DNA from: Azadirachta indica
Taxonomy: Eukaryota > Streptophyta > Magnoliopsida > Sapindales > Meliaceae
Direction: 5' to 3'
DNA length: 64,000 nucleotides
Assembly (NCBI GenBank): GCA_022749755.1
Contig: CM040442.1
Location: 8,654,457-8,718,456, forward strand
The translations under genes were made by a program, and so were the position numbers. The notes below the pieces were generated by a model that saw only the letters and a program-made list of their open reading frames with translations, had not been told where the DNA came from and ran no database searches. Shown here one piece after another: positions 1 through 11,237 of this stretch. How positions within the stretch are numbered: position 1 is the stretch's first letter; each line of letters starts with the position of its first letter.

Positions 1-3000
1 TGACAGGGAGCTGATGTAAGACGAATTGAGTCTTTTCTTTTTATTTAATATATTTTTTTTTTAATTTTTAATTTTCTTATTTTGGTAGGAGTTTATTTTT
101 TTCTTAGTTAAGTTGTCTTAGACTTTCTCTATTATATATAGAGAATTTATAGTATTATTTAGTCATCTTTTTTATCAATAAAATTTTATTCATAAACTTT
201 TAAAACTTTGGTTTCATTTATCCTTGCATTTTTCACTTGTCATTTAGGTTAAGAGATATATCTTAATTTTTGTTTAAACTTTATTAGTCAATGAATCTAT
301 TCAGTTCTAAGTGTTTATTGGTTAACAAGACTATTAAATTTTTATGTTCAAATAAAATTAATCTTTTAATTATAATTAATTATTACTTTTATATTATCAA
401 AAAATAGTAACACTTTATTTAGTTTAATTGCGAAAATAAGTTATTAAATAATCTTATTTCATGTGTTTATTTAATTTTTTAATAAACATAACATTTTACC
501 TTAAATAATTCTATTCTATTGGATATATTAATTATTTTGTAATTTTTTAAATAAAATACTAAAGAGTTATTAGATTCTTATTTAAAAACTATAAAAGAAT
601 TTATTTGTATATAATTATAATATTACAAAGTAAATATATTATATTCAAGATATAAGGGAGTTTTACGAAACTTTACTTAATAGATTCTCCAGTTGAATAG
701 ATCCCTTTCTTAAAATTGAGGGGATATTTCTCGCAATTCACCAAACCATATTATATATCTACATTTTCTTGTCAAATTTTATGATTTTAAATTTAACATC
801 ATCTTATCATAAAATTATTTAAAAAATTAACTTATGATTATTAGAAAAATGTTTATTTTTTTCATAAATTCAACATAATTTTATTATGACTACATTTATT
901 ATCTTTGTCATTATATATTCTTATTACGTAATAAAATATGTCTTCCTAATTTTATCATCTATATTAGTTTAATTATAATTTATTTTATGCTTGATACCAA
1001 CCGTTTACATAATTAGTAACATTTGTTTTTAATCATTGTAATTTTCGTTACACGAGAAATAATTATTGATACAATTATACTTGAGCTTTTTTACTTTTAT
1101 TTCAAATAATCAGCCCAAAGTGGCTGAGTTTTTTATTTACTTATTTGCAGGATAAATTTAGTTGGTACTATGCAGGTTAATCATTTTGTGGATTATAACT
1201 AATTTTATAATTAAAATTTATTATTATTGTAATGTTTGTGAAATATTTTATTATTTTTTATATTTATCTTTTTTACTTCTATATTTTATTTTTAATTTAT
1301 GACAATAAATTATTAAAATATTTGATGGTTTAATATTAAAATTTTAGCCTACAATTAATTATAAAAACAAGGACAAGGAGAAAAAGAAACTAGCGAACTA
1401 GGATGAATAAGGGTGAGACAAATATAGGTGGGCGGATATCCATTCTATTCTAAAACTATTTAAAAATAAACATAAATATATTCTACATTATATTATATTG
1501 TCAAACAAAAAGTTGAAAATGAAGCATGAATTTAGAATGTTTGTCTCTTTAACCTTGGAAGAATTTCTTTTACAATATTATTGTAAAGTAGACCTTACAC
1601 CTGGTTCAAATCTAAACTCAAAACATAAAATATATTTTATGTTATATTTTCAAGTAAGATCGTTACACTTGTAACCCTGAACTGAACTGATATGAAAGAT
1701 TATTAAAATTGATAAATAGAAAATAGTTAGAAAAAAATCATGAACAAATACATGTGATACATGAAGACTAATTATAAATAAAAGAATTAACCATAACTAC
1801 GTGGATAACAATAGTTATGTTTATTTTTAACTCAATTTTAATAAATATATTATACAAAGTTCTACTTATAAAATTACCTTTTTTTTTAAATTACAAGTAT
1901 TTTTATATTAACAAAAATTTAGATAGATACGTTCTAGTTTCTACAAATTTAGGGGAGTTAAATATAATACTTAATAGGACATGATTGTAAATTATATTTT
2001 CCCATCCAAATTCACTATATATGTTGACGAACTACTTCTTTTAAAACTAATTTTTGAACTATTAAAATTTACGTGACTAATTAGTCAAACTTTAAGAATC
2101 TTGATGTCATTTACCCATAATAAATATTTAATAATTTATTTTTAAGGTATAAGGTGTATATATAAAGTTCTTAAAAAGTATATCAAATTAAAGTAAAAAA
2201 TCATCCAACCAGTTATCAACGAAGTGGTAATGTTAATGATCAATTAACCGGCCAATCAAATTAAAAATACAAATTCTCTATATAGACTAACATTACAGAT
2301 TAATATGAATTGAATAAAAATTTATTCTTATTATGTAATAAAAATATGTTTATAAATTCAACATAATTTTATTATAACTACGTTTATTATCTTTGTCCTT
2401 ATTCTTATTATGTAATAAAAATATATTTTTCTTATTTTATTATCTATATTAATTTATAATTTATTTTATTTTATACTTCACATTTATTGTTTATACAACT
2501 ATTAATATTTATTTTTAATCATTGTAATTTTTGTTACACAAAAAATAATTATTGATATAATTATACTTTCGTTTTTTACTTTTATTTTAATTTATAATGA
2601 AAAAGTGACTACTAAACTAGAATTTGAAAAAAAAAAAACAATAATTAGCTCAAAGTGGCCAAATTTTGTATTCACTTATTATGGGATAAATTTAGTTGGT
2701 AATATATAAGTTAATCATCTAGTGCAATTATAATTAATTTTATAGTTAAACTAGAGGATTATTGTTATTGTAATGTTTGTGAATATTTTTACTAATTATT
2801 TATATTTATTTTTGTTATTTCTATATTTTTATATTTTTTTTAATTTACGACAATAAATTATTATAATTTTTGAGCTTTAATATTAAAATTTTAGGCTACA
2901 ATCAATTATTAAAACAAGCTAAGGACAAGAAGAGAAGAAAGAAACTAGCAAACTATGATAAATAATGGCAAGACAGGCATTAGTGGGTGATGATTTCAAG

Positions 3001-4059
3001 AATTACAACAAAAGATATAATAAGTCTTGTTGGATGAGTTTTCAATTATCCCAAAATCTTACACATTTTAAATTATTTAAAAAATAAACATAAATATATT
3101 CTACATTCTATTATATTGTCAAGCAAAAAATTGGAAAGAAGCATGCATTTGAAATGCTTGTCTCTTTAATTTTATAAAAACTGCTTTCAAAATATTATTG
3201 TAAAATAGACCTTAAACTTAAACTTAAGCTAAAGTCGAAAACCAAAAGATTAAATATATTTTATACTCTATTTTTACGTAAGATTTTTATACTTTTAAAC
3301 CTGAAGTGATATGAAATACTATTTAAATTGACAAATAGAAAATAGTTAGAAAATTATGAGCAAATCGATGTGGTGTATGAAAATTAATTATATTTAAAAG
3401 AATGGCCATAATTACGTGGGTAATAATATATAGCTATAATTTCTCCCGATGTCTACTAATAATAAAAAAAAAAAATGAGTCCTGGCCGGGAAAGAGTAGA
3501 GATTAAAAATATGTCTACTGTAACAATTTTAAATGGTGTTATAAATTTTTTTCTTCAATAAAATTTATTTTAAAAGAAGTAATTATATTTATTTTTAATT
3601 CAATTTCAATAAATATATTATATGAAGTTCACTCGTAAAAATAACACGAAACTGAAACTTCAAAATTTAAAAAAGAAACCATCAATTAAAACTGTTTAAA
3701 ATTTTATTTTCTATTTTAAAAAGTTATAAAAATAAAACAAATCCTTAGATAAATTTATGAAAAACTTTTAACAATTAATTGTAATAAATATCTAATAATT
3801 TACTTTTAAAGTTTAAGATATATATGTACCAAGTTTGTAAAGTAATAATTAAAGTAATAAATCATCCAACCAGTTATTAGCGAAGTAATATTAATATTAA
3901 TGACAAATCAATTAGCCAGCCAGTCAGATTAAAAATACAAATTTTCTATACGAACTAACGTTACAGATTAATATGATTTGAATAAAAATTTTCATTAGTA
4001 AAAATCTAACAATTTTATGTTAGATCTGCCTATATCTAATAATTTGTAGCTATTCATAC
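1..4059 (-). other. AT-rich DNA, probable first intron of an NLR (B0) whose body is off the left edge
   Basis: No coding region is visible. From about 281 onward the sequence matches 27,490-29,596, which is the first intron of NLR B2, so by homology this is the first intron of a B-type NLR lying to the left of base 1. It carries an internal tandem duplication of about 1.5 kb that the B2 copy lacks, which would place the NLR main exon just outside the window. Bases 1-280 do not align with B2 and I see nothing in them. The off-window gene is an inference. Confidence 0.5.
861..3990. repeat. Tandem duplication of an about 1.5 kb AT-rich unit
   Basis: Unit 1 spans about 861-2,347 and unit 2 about 2,348-3,990. 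Shared landmarks are a stretch on Ca2+-independent, non-coding sequence: the 'caacataattttattat' lead (867 and 2,354), the 'caaagtggc' block (1,115 and 2,651) and the block near 1,370 and 2,930 that resembles the start of the NLR first intron. The paralogous segment at 27.5-29.5 kb has only one unit, so the duplication followed the segmental duplication or was lost from the other copy. Confidence 0.7.
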
Positions 4060-4200
4060 CTGACATTGTAGTTGTAGGCACAATGTTTCTTGCTTTATTG
4101 CTACTTGCTTAATCCTGCAATTTGTGAGAAAGAGTAAATGTCTACAAATTGTTTGAAAGTCAGATCAGGTCAACGTAATCAGTTTTGTTAATCCAAAAAT
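4060..4200 (-). promoter_or_regulatory. First-exon/promoter block, start ATG-TCA-G with donor (B0)
   Basis: On the minus strand ATG lies at 4,066-4,064, followed by TCA, G and the donor GTATG, so the candidate coding exon is 4,060-4,066. The leader before the ATG reads TGCCTACAACTACA, shared with the other blocks. One W-box core, TTGACC on the minus strand, lies at 4,168-4,173. Joining this exon in phase to the off-window NLR exon would give Met-Ser-Ala at the N-terminus. The 29,597 block is its close duplicate. Function is inferred from conservation and splice phase. Confidence 0.5.
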
Positions 4201-4689
4201 TATATTCTAACTATGCCGTCGCCGTCGTCTGTATTAGAGTTATTTTTTAAATGCCGATAATCAAGTAATTCTTTAAAAATAATAATAAATTAAACATGTT
4301 ACCCCTTTGAGCTGTTTTGCAATTGTTATTTTTTTTTTGTTTTTTTGGGGTTATGATTAGTCTAACTTTTTTTCACATCATTTGATTCAGGTTTCCTTTT
4401 GGTCATTATCCACCAAATCAAAAAGAACTGACAAGCAATTTTGATTTGAGCAAGTAAGTAGATACAACAAATATATGATTAACTACTTTAAATAAATGTA
4501 TACCCCGCGTGAATACAAATAATTTTTAATATTAATAAAATAAGAGTATGCTTGCACAAGCATTTATTGTTGAACAATAGGAGCATTTTCTACTTGTACA
4601 CCCTTATTTATTCAAATTTTCAAAAATAATTACCTTTATAAATTATTTCAAAGCTAATTATGACGAAAATGTCGTCATAGTCCAAATTT

Positions 4690-4910
4690 TTATCGTCAAA
4701 ATACTAATTTTAAGTACAAACTCAAAATAAGTACTTGTTCGTGTTTGTGTTCGAAGTAAAAAACTAGTTTTCAATACTCAGAATTTAAATTCAAAACAAG
4801 CACTTATTTCGAATATAAAGAATTTGTACTCAAAATAAGCACTTATTTCGTGTTTGTTTTCAAATACTAGTTTCAAATACAAATAGTTTATACTGAAAAT
4901 ATTTTGAGTT
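4690..4910. repeat. Imperfect short repeats around 'aataagcacttatttcg'
   Basis: Several imperfect copies of a short partly palindromic unit (AAATAAGCACTTATTTCG and relatives) lie here, with a duplicate array at about 30,240-30,450 in segmental copy 2. Related text also occurs near 6,470-6,540 and 32,000-32,070. There is no coding potential. The symmetry suggests a decayed foldback element. Confidence 0.4.
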
Positions 4911-5043
4911 TATTCTTGAAAGACTCACTAGCTTCAATTTGTAGTGCTTTAATATTGATTATCTTAAATTATTGTATATTTGTATATTAAATTAGTATGC
5001 AAAAAGGGTAAGAGAATGGGTTAGAATAAGGTTACTCAAAATA

Positions 5044-5847
5044 GGGAAAAGGACATATAGGACCCTAAAGTTTGGTTTAATATATTAATTAGTCAAAGTA
5101 ATTTTGAAAATATCCATATAAGTTACAATTTATTTTAAAATGACAATTATACTCTTATCAGTATTAGTTATTATTAAATTTTTAAAAGTTGATATAATAT
5201 AATATATTTATCAAAAATAAATTAATAAATAGTACATCAATAATATAATATTTAATATATTATAAAAAGTATATATTTTATAAAAAATATATTTTAATTT
5301 TATTATGTTGTATTATATTATATTGTAATTGTACATATATATACATATTAAATATATAATATATCTTAGCTATACATAAATAAAAATTATAATATATTCA
5401 TAAGTATTGTATTATGGTATATTTTATTTTTTATATTAATATCTCTTTACGATCTATTTTATTTATTTTTCTAGTACTTAATTCATATTAAATTGTTAAT
5501 ATATTGTAAAATGAATAAATTAATATTTTAGTTATAATATATTAACAATTATTATTTATATTATGTATAAAATATGTAAATTTATGATATGTTCATAAAT
5601 ATTATATTATTAATGAACTATAAAATAATATTATATTTATTTTATTAATATATTTTTGATAAATCTATTATATTTTATTAAATTATAAAGATTTTAATAA
5701 CAATTTTTGTTAAATAATTATTACTGATAGAGGTATAATTGTTATTTTAAAATAAATTGGGACTTGACTTGTATCGATATTTTTGAAAGCATTAAGATTA
5801 ATAAGTGCATTAAGCCAAATTTTAAGGACCTGTATGTCCTTTTCTTA
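5044..5847. mobile_element. Foldback (MITE-like) element, 804 bp, flanked by 7-bp direct repeats
   Basis: The two ends are inverted repeats of about 200 bp. The left end begins GGGAAAAGGACATATAGG and the right end, read in reverse, begins TAAGAAAAGGACATACAGG; both continue through an 'aatttattttaaaat.acaattata' segment. CAAAATA occurs directly on both sides (5,037-5,043 and 5,848-5,854), which looks like a target-site duplication. There is no transposase reading frame. A second copy is at 30,587-31,381 and a truncated inverted copy at 15,405-15,889. A TSD of 7 to 9 bp with a terminal GGG would suit a Mutator-type or similar non-autonomous element, but the superfamily is not settled. Confidence 0.75.
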
Positions 5848-7222
5848 CAAAATATTGTGTATAAATAAATATGGTATAAAATGTTAATTAAATGAAAACA
5901 TAAAAATAAATATAATCAATACAAATGAAATGATCAATATTGTGGTTATCATGTAATGGTGCCATATTAATTTATCTAAAATAAATTTAGTAAAAAATTT
6001 GACATAAGAAAAAGAAAAGTCAAATTACGGAGAAAACTAAAAGAGTCGATACAACAAAAGATTATATCAGGTGTGTGAAGTTAACTTAAGGGTAATTTCG
6101 TCTTTTCTCGTTAATCACGTTATGAAAAAAAAAGGAGATTTTGGTTTCGAAATCAAAATTCATGACAATCCATAAAGGGATACACCCCATCCAATTTTTA
6201 CTTCCTTCATCCTCCTTTTAAATGCTTATTATTTCACAAAGTTAAAGTCATTATTTAGGAAAATTTTCATTTATAGGTTATATTGGTAGGTAATTTTTAT
6301 ACATAGACACCTTCATAAATTGCTTTCATAATTAGCCAACAATATAAAATTGGACAAAGTCCTCAATAGCAAAAAAAACACAAAATTTCAAATACATCAT
6401 GATGCACAAAAAACTACACTTTTGAGGACATATTATTTATACTACACCACTTAAAAATGTCATTATTTATTTCAAATAAATTTTGTGTAGTCAAAACCAA
6501 AATTTATTTCAAGCAAAACTCGGAAAAAGTGTTTATTTCAAATGTAAACTTTTGTTAATTATATAAATACTGAAAGGAAGCAACTGAAAATGTTTTCTTA
6601 TGAACTAACGAGACTATTTATATAAAATAATTTCTAATGATAAGAAAATTAGAGCATGGCTAAGATTATTGAATGGCAGCGATCGATTAGTAAATAATAT
6701 AATTTTAAATTTATTCGTGAAGTAAAAAGGGTGTACTAAAAAGAGGATAACAAATGTTTGATTGATTTTTAAATTATAAAATATATTTGAAATTATTAAT
6801 ATGTTTTATACTTTATAATTAATTTTCATATAACTAATCATATTTATTTTTTATAATTGTACTTTTTATTCTACAAGAAATAATTATTGATGTAATTAAC
6901 TTTCTTTTTTTTTCTTAAATTTTCATGGTGGAAAAATTATTCCAAGCAAATAATAGGGATGGGAATAGCGCCACTCTTATTGTTGTTAAGACGTTTATGA
7001 AAATTTTTAATATCTTAGTTATATTTATTTTTTCAAGTTTTTTAAAATGATCATAATTAGAAAAATATTATAATTATGTAATAAAATTACCTCATACATT
7101 TAACTTTTAAAATAATTATGATTAAGAAAGTGTTATCATAATTTTAGTAAAAAAATATTTATTCAAATTAATTAATAAAAATGTAGCAATTTTATGCTAT
7201 CATAATTCGTAGCTGATCATAC

Positions 7223-7390
7223 CTGGCACTTTAGCTGTAGGCACAATTGCCCTTTGCTTCTTGCTTATTGCTGTTTGATTAGTCCTGCATTTTGTGGGAA
7301 GGAGTAAATGTCTACTACAAAGTGTTTAAAATTTAGATCAAGTCAACCAAGTCAATTTTATTAATCCAAAAATTGTTAAAAAATAATAAT
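7223..7390 (-). promoter_or_regulatory. First-exon/promoter block with start mutated to GTG (B0)
   Basis: Homologous to the block at 32,755, but the start codon is GTG (7,229-7,227) in place of ATG, followed by CCA, G and the donor GTATG. Two W-box cores (TTGACT on the minus strand) lie 9 bp apart at 7,341-7,346 and 7,350-7,355. The leader TGCCTACAGCTAAA and the purine-rich 5'-UTR are kept. As it stands the coding start looks dead, although the promoter part may still be intact. Confidence 0.5.
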
Positions 7391-7957
7391 AAATTAAATA
7401 TATTACTCTTTTGAGCTGTTTTGCAATTGTTATTTATTTATTTATTTATTTTTGGTATGATTTGTCTAACTTCGTTTCACATTACGAATTTTTCAAAAAG
7501 AATTGAATTGGTGATAAATTTTAGAATTCTTCCAAAAATATTTCATCTAAATAAATATTCTTCAAACTTTGCATATTCTTTATTTTCATATAAATTTTTT
7601 ATAAGTTGTTATATATAAATTAATATGATATAATACTATTAATATTGTTTATATAAATTAAAATTATTATAATTAGAAAAATATTATAACAACGGTAATA
7701 AAACCACTTATAGATTTAATTTTAAAAATAATTATGATTAAGAAAAAATGAATAAAGTATCTAAATTTACAAAATAAAATAAAATAAAATAGATTTAATG
7801 AAAGTAAAGCTTTTAAGAAAACATAATTTTCTTGTTAAAAAATTTGTAAACAAACAGATGAAATCAAATAATAAGCCAACAAAACCATATATAAACAATG
7901 ACAAGGCTAAGAAGAGAAGAAAGAATTAAACTAGAAAACTGCTAATCCTAATCATAC

Positions 7958-8070
7958 CTCCCATTATATAGTAATTGTAGGCAGTACAGTTGCTTCTTTC
8001 TTCTTGCTTCTTTCTTCTTGCTTCTTGCTCTTCGCTTGCTGCTGCTTTCTGCTCTCTGCTCTCTCAGGAA
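7958..8070 (-). promoter_or_regulatory. First-exon/promoter block, start ATG-GGA-G with donor (B0)
   Basis: ATG at 7,964-7,962 is followed by GGA, G and the donor GTATG; the candidate coding exon is 7,958-7,964. The leader on the minus strand has repeated 'AAGAAGCAAGAAG' purine-rich units (+ strand cttcttgctt, 7,990-8,035). The same arrangement recurs at 33,518 and 58,876. It would encode Met-Gly-Ala when joined to an NLR main exon. Confidence 0.5.
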
Positions 8071-8137
8071 GACAGGGAAAGTACTGAAAACACAATATAT
8101 AGGAACACTTAGCTACTTCTACAACCACATTTTAAAA

Positions 8138-8420
8138 ATGATTCAGCAATCAAATAAGCGAACTACAATCACAATGCAGAAAAACAAACAGCAGATCACA
8201 CCAACTTGAACCACCTTAACGAGATCTTCAAGTCTCAATTCTGAAAAACTAAGAACATGTACTTCTGTTCCATGACCCGTCCAGGCTTCAGTATGAAAAT
8301 GCCCTCCATTTTTCTGCTCCTGCTTGGCTACAATCAGCTTCGGCTCAGCTTTATGTGCCGACTTCTCTTGCTTTCTCTCTTTCAAAACGGATCCGAACCC
8401 ACTTCGCTCGCTTTAATTCT
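8138..8420 (-). other. Isolated open stretch of about 90 codons with a C-terminal membrane segment; gene fragment?
   Basis: An open minus-strand frame ends with a stop just below 8,143. Near its upstream end it is open back to a possible acceptor (AAAG at about 8,412) and contains no ATG, so it would have to be a 3' exon. The N-terminal half is charged and Lys/Glu-rich (KERKQEKSAHKAEPK). The last 20 residues are a hydrophobic segment (VGVICCLFFCIVIVV) of the tail-anchor kind. Base composition is clearly less AT-rich than on either side. It lies about 180 bp upstream of the first-exon block at 7,958. I do not recognise the family, and it may be chance. Confidence 0.25.
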
Positions 8421-8424
8421 CATC

Positions 8425-10105
8425 GTGATATATTTCAACATAGTTTCATTATTTTATTAATTTTTAGTGCGTCAAACTCAAACAAGTACTATAAAACTAT
8501 ATTTATTAATCCATATATATTTGTTATATAAAATAATTTTTTTTTTTAAAAAATGGATTGAATTTACAGGCTGGTGGTGGTGGATCTTTTCCTTTGCTAC
8601 TGTTATAATTAGTAGAATTTATGAGGCTATTACGTCAATCTTTACAGACTAAAATGTCATTTACTAAAAATAAATAAAAATCTAACTTCTTCTTCAATAA
8701 GGAAATGAAAATTATTGCTCGCTGACAAGTTTGAACGTTTTTCACAACAAGTCTTAAAAAGTTTAACGTACAGCAGTGATCGACAACGAAAATTAATAAT
8801 TCATTAAATTAGTCTTAAAATTTTAAATTTATAGAAGTGGATAATATTTTTTTTACGTCAAACAGTACATGTACAAAAATAATCAAATATATAATTGACA
8901 ATTATTATTTTTTATCTAAGTATCCTGTACAAACTAACGGATTAAATTTTTTAGATAACTTATTAGCTATTAAGCAAAATCTTAGGGATTAAAATGTATT
9001 TATCAAAAAAAAAATCTAGCTTCTTCCTTCAATAATGGAAATGGAAATTAATGCTCCCTTGACACAAGTCTTAAAAAATTAAAGGAGGCAGGTGGGAATA
9101 CTTCATGTGATTGTACCCAATATTTAATGAGCTACTGTGTTTTTATTTCATGGACTTGGGTGACTGGTACTAAAATAACTCTCCTGCTTAAAATATTAAT
9201 GGTGATGCCCAGGTAGGATGGCGACAATTGATAAAAGATGACCGACTTGCCAGCTGGATGGGTTGGACGCCCGTAAAATTTTTTGGGGAATTAACACATA
9301 CCTACCCTGAGGTTTTACCTTTTAATACATAGAGAGAAAGTTTGGGAAAAGAAACATATACTTCCTCTGCAATTGCCCAAGTCCATCCCATTATGACAAA
9401 AAGTCTTAATTGTCCTTTATTTTTTAATTTTTGAATAAGATAAAATTTATATTTTAATTCCTTATATTTATATTTTAAATTATTTATTGTATATTATAGG
9501 CCTATTATCGAAATTATGAGCTTATATTTGTATTTTAAATTATTTTTTAGTTACTGTAGGTCTCATTATCAAAATTAAAAGTAATATAATTAACAACTTT
9601 TTTATTTTGAAGAGAAAAGTAAATTATGTTGAGTACAAAAATGGCATCAAAAATTATATTTATGTTCAACTAGGTCAAACTTTTTTTTATTTTTGTCAAA
9701 TTTTGTTCTAAAATCTTTATATTTATTTAACAGTAATAGATTGAGATGTACCTTTTATTTGATTTTTTTTTTTATATTGCTTACTTTCTTTGAAAAGAAA
9801 ACCTTTGTTGATTTTTATTTTATTGTTTTTATGTGAAAATTTTTTATGAATAGTATATTTAAATATTAAATATAGCTGAACATGAAGTCACTACTCCAAC
9901 ATATTAAACTCAATGTTATTGTTGTTCGGATACGCTAAACTCAATATTTAATAGAATATTAAACTGAAAAAAAATTCTATTTTATTGTTTTAAACAACTT
10001 TAAATCACACATAATAATGTTTTGATAACATAATCAGGCCACATCTGAGAAAGTCTGCCATCTTTAGATACTCCCACTTCATGGGTAAGCATTAATACAT
10101 AACAA
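8425..10105. other. Intergenic DNA left of NLR A1, no gene seen
   Basis: AT-rich with no supportable reading frame. It contains two copies (about 8,685 and 9,015) of a dispersed repeat built on 'cttcaataatggaaatg', also present near 40,280, 40,990 and 61,450. Bases 10,036-10,100 match the far 3' flank of NLR A5 (62,183-62,250) and so mark the outer end of the A1 3' flank. Confidence 0.5.
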
Positions 10106-10831
10106 TGTTTTGATAACAATATCAAGGTTATAATATTACCTTGATTTTGTGAATCAAATATCATTATTATGCGTAATATATTTTGTGATTATTGCCTTTT
10201 CATGCTTGTAAATATTCTCCATTTATTGTGTATATTTCATTTCCTTTATTGTTTGCATTATAAAGTGTGTATGAACGCCTTCTTGTATTCATTTTTTAAT
10301 TAAATAATACAAACAATTCATTTGTTTAACACGGTATCAGTCACAATTATAATTTTTTCGGCTCTTTTTTTCTTTCTCTTTTCTCTCCAATTTTAATTCC
10401 GTCGGCAGTTCCTTTTTTCTCTAGGCTTTCTTCCACCGGTATTCCCCTTCCTTGCACGGTCAACAGCGCAATTGCGGGCCGCCATCCACAGCCGCGCGTG
10501 TATGTCACACGCCATTTTCACCGACCGTGCGTTCACTTCGCACGCCGCCAACTCCAATCCACTCAGAAGTTGCCCCCTCACTCCACGTTGACTCGGTTTC
10601 CTCTCACGCACCGTCCATCTTCGCCGCGAACAAAGCCTCCTTGCCACCGCCGTTGGTCATCGATCCGGCCAAAATCCGGCGAGCCTGGCTTCATCGCCGC
10701 CACCAATCGAATCAGAACCCCACGGTCGTCCTTGCTGTGGCTTCGTTTCTCTCCGTCCAGCCACCGTTTGTTCCATCGGAGAATACAACTGAACCCGCTT
10801 TGTGCTTCCTCGATCCGCAATATACTCAAAA
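10106..10831 (+). mobile_element. LTR-retrotransposon fragment: one LTR, primer-binding site and GC-rich leader
   Basis: Bases 10,106-10,331 have LTR form: they start TGTT, end AACA, contain a TATA-like 'cattataaag', and are 226 bp long. Directly after comes CGGTATCAG (10,332-10,340), close to the TGGTATCAGAGC site that pairs with initiator-Met tRNA in Ty1/copia elements. A GC-rich leader follows (about 10,390-10,800), very unlike the surrounding DNA. Overlapping frames there on both strands lack recognisable gag, protease or polymerase motifs, so I do not call a gene. The element is truncated: at about 10,832 the sequence changes abruptly to NLR 3' flank, and it replaces about 240 bp present in the A5 flank. 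Confidence 0.6.
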
Positions 10832-11237
10832 CACCACAAAAGAAAAAAAAAAAATGAAAGTAACGTTTCACAAAACTTCACTCCTCATGAAGAACCAAAA
10901 ACGATTCTAGAAAAGTACGAACCAATATATAGAAGTGAATACGAAAAAACCATCAACAGAGCTGAAAAATGGCAAGAGGAAAACACGACACACATTAATC
11001 ACAGAGTCATAAGTTTTTGCCCTGAGCTTATTACATATCCATGCAAGCAGAAAAAATCCAGCACGAAGATTATTGCATGTAAAATACATGCCAAATAAAA
11101 ATTCATACAGCACAAATTTAACAACACAAAGTCTTCTTCGATTTTCCATGATTAATTATTGGAGGTTCCGCAACTTGTCATCCCAGCCGTGGAGTGAAGA
11201 ATGAACTCCTCATCACTGCTTCCAGCCAAGTCCCCCT
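10832..11237 (-). other. 3' untranslated/downstream region of NLR A1
   Basis: It is homologous to the sequence downstream of A3 (42,930-43,346) and A5 (62,485-62,917), including the 'gaagaaccaaaaa' and 'gagcttattacatatcc' stretches. Hydrophobic open frames in this strip (about 80 codons) do not keep length between copies. I read the region as conserved 3' UTR, not as a protein gene. The retrotransposon fragment cuts it at about 10,832. Confidence 0.6.

Larger units (their letters stand above)
281..7990. repeat. Segmental duplication, copy 1 (partner 27,490-33,550)
   Basis: The block aligns in the same orientation with 27,490-33,550, nearly base for base between about 4,000 and 7,980. Both copies contain the foldback element (5,044-5,847 and 30,587-31,381) and the same three first-exon blocks in the same order. 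Copy 1 has an extra 1.5 kb tandem duplication. Copy 2 breaks off where another foldback element begins at 33,548. It is the 5' regulatory half of a B-type NLR duplicated within the array. Confidence 0.85.

Noticed and set aside
10393..10910. Overlapping open frames of 70-150 codons on both strands
   Set aside because: They lie in the GC-rich leader of the LTR element, overlap in several frames and lack any retroelement or host domain. The longest also runs across the element border into NLR flank.
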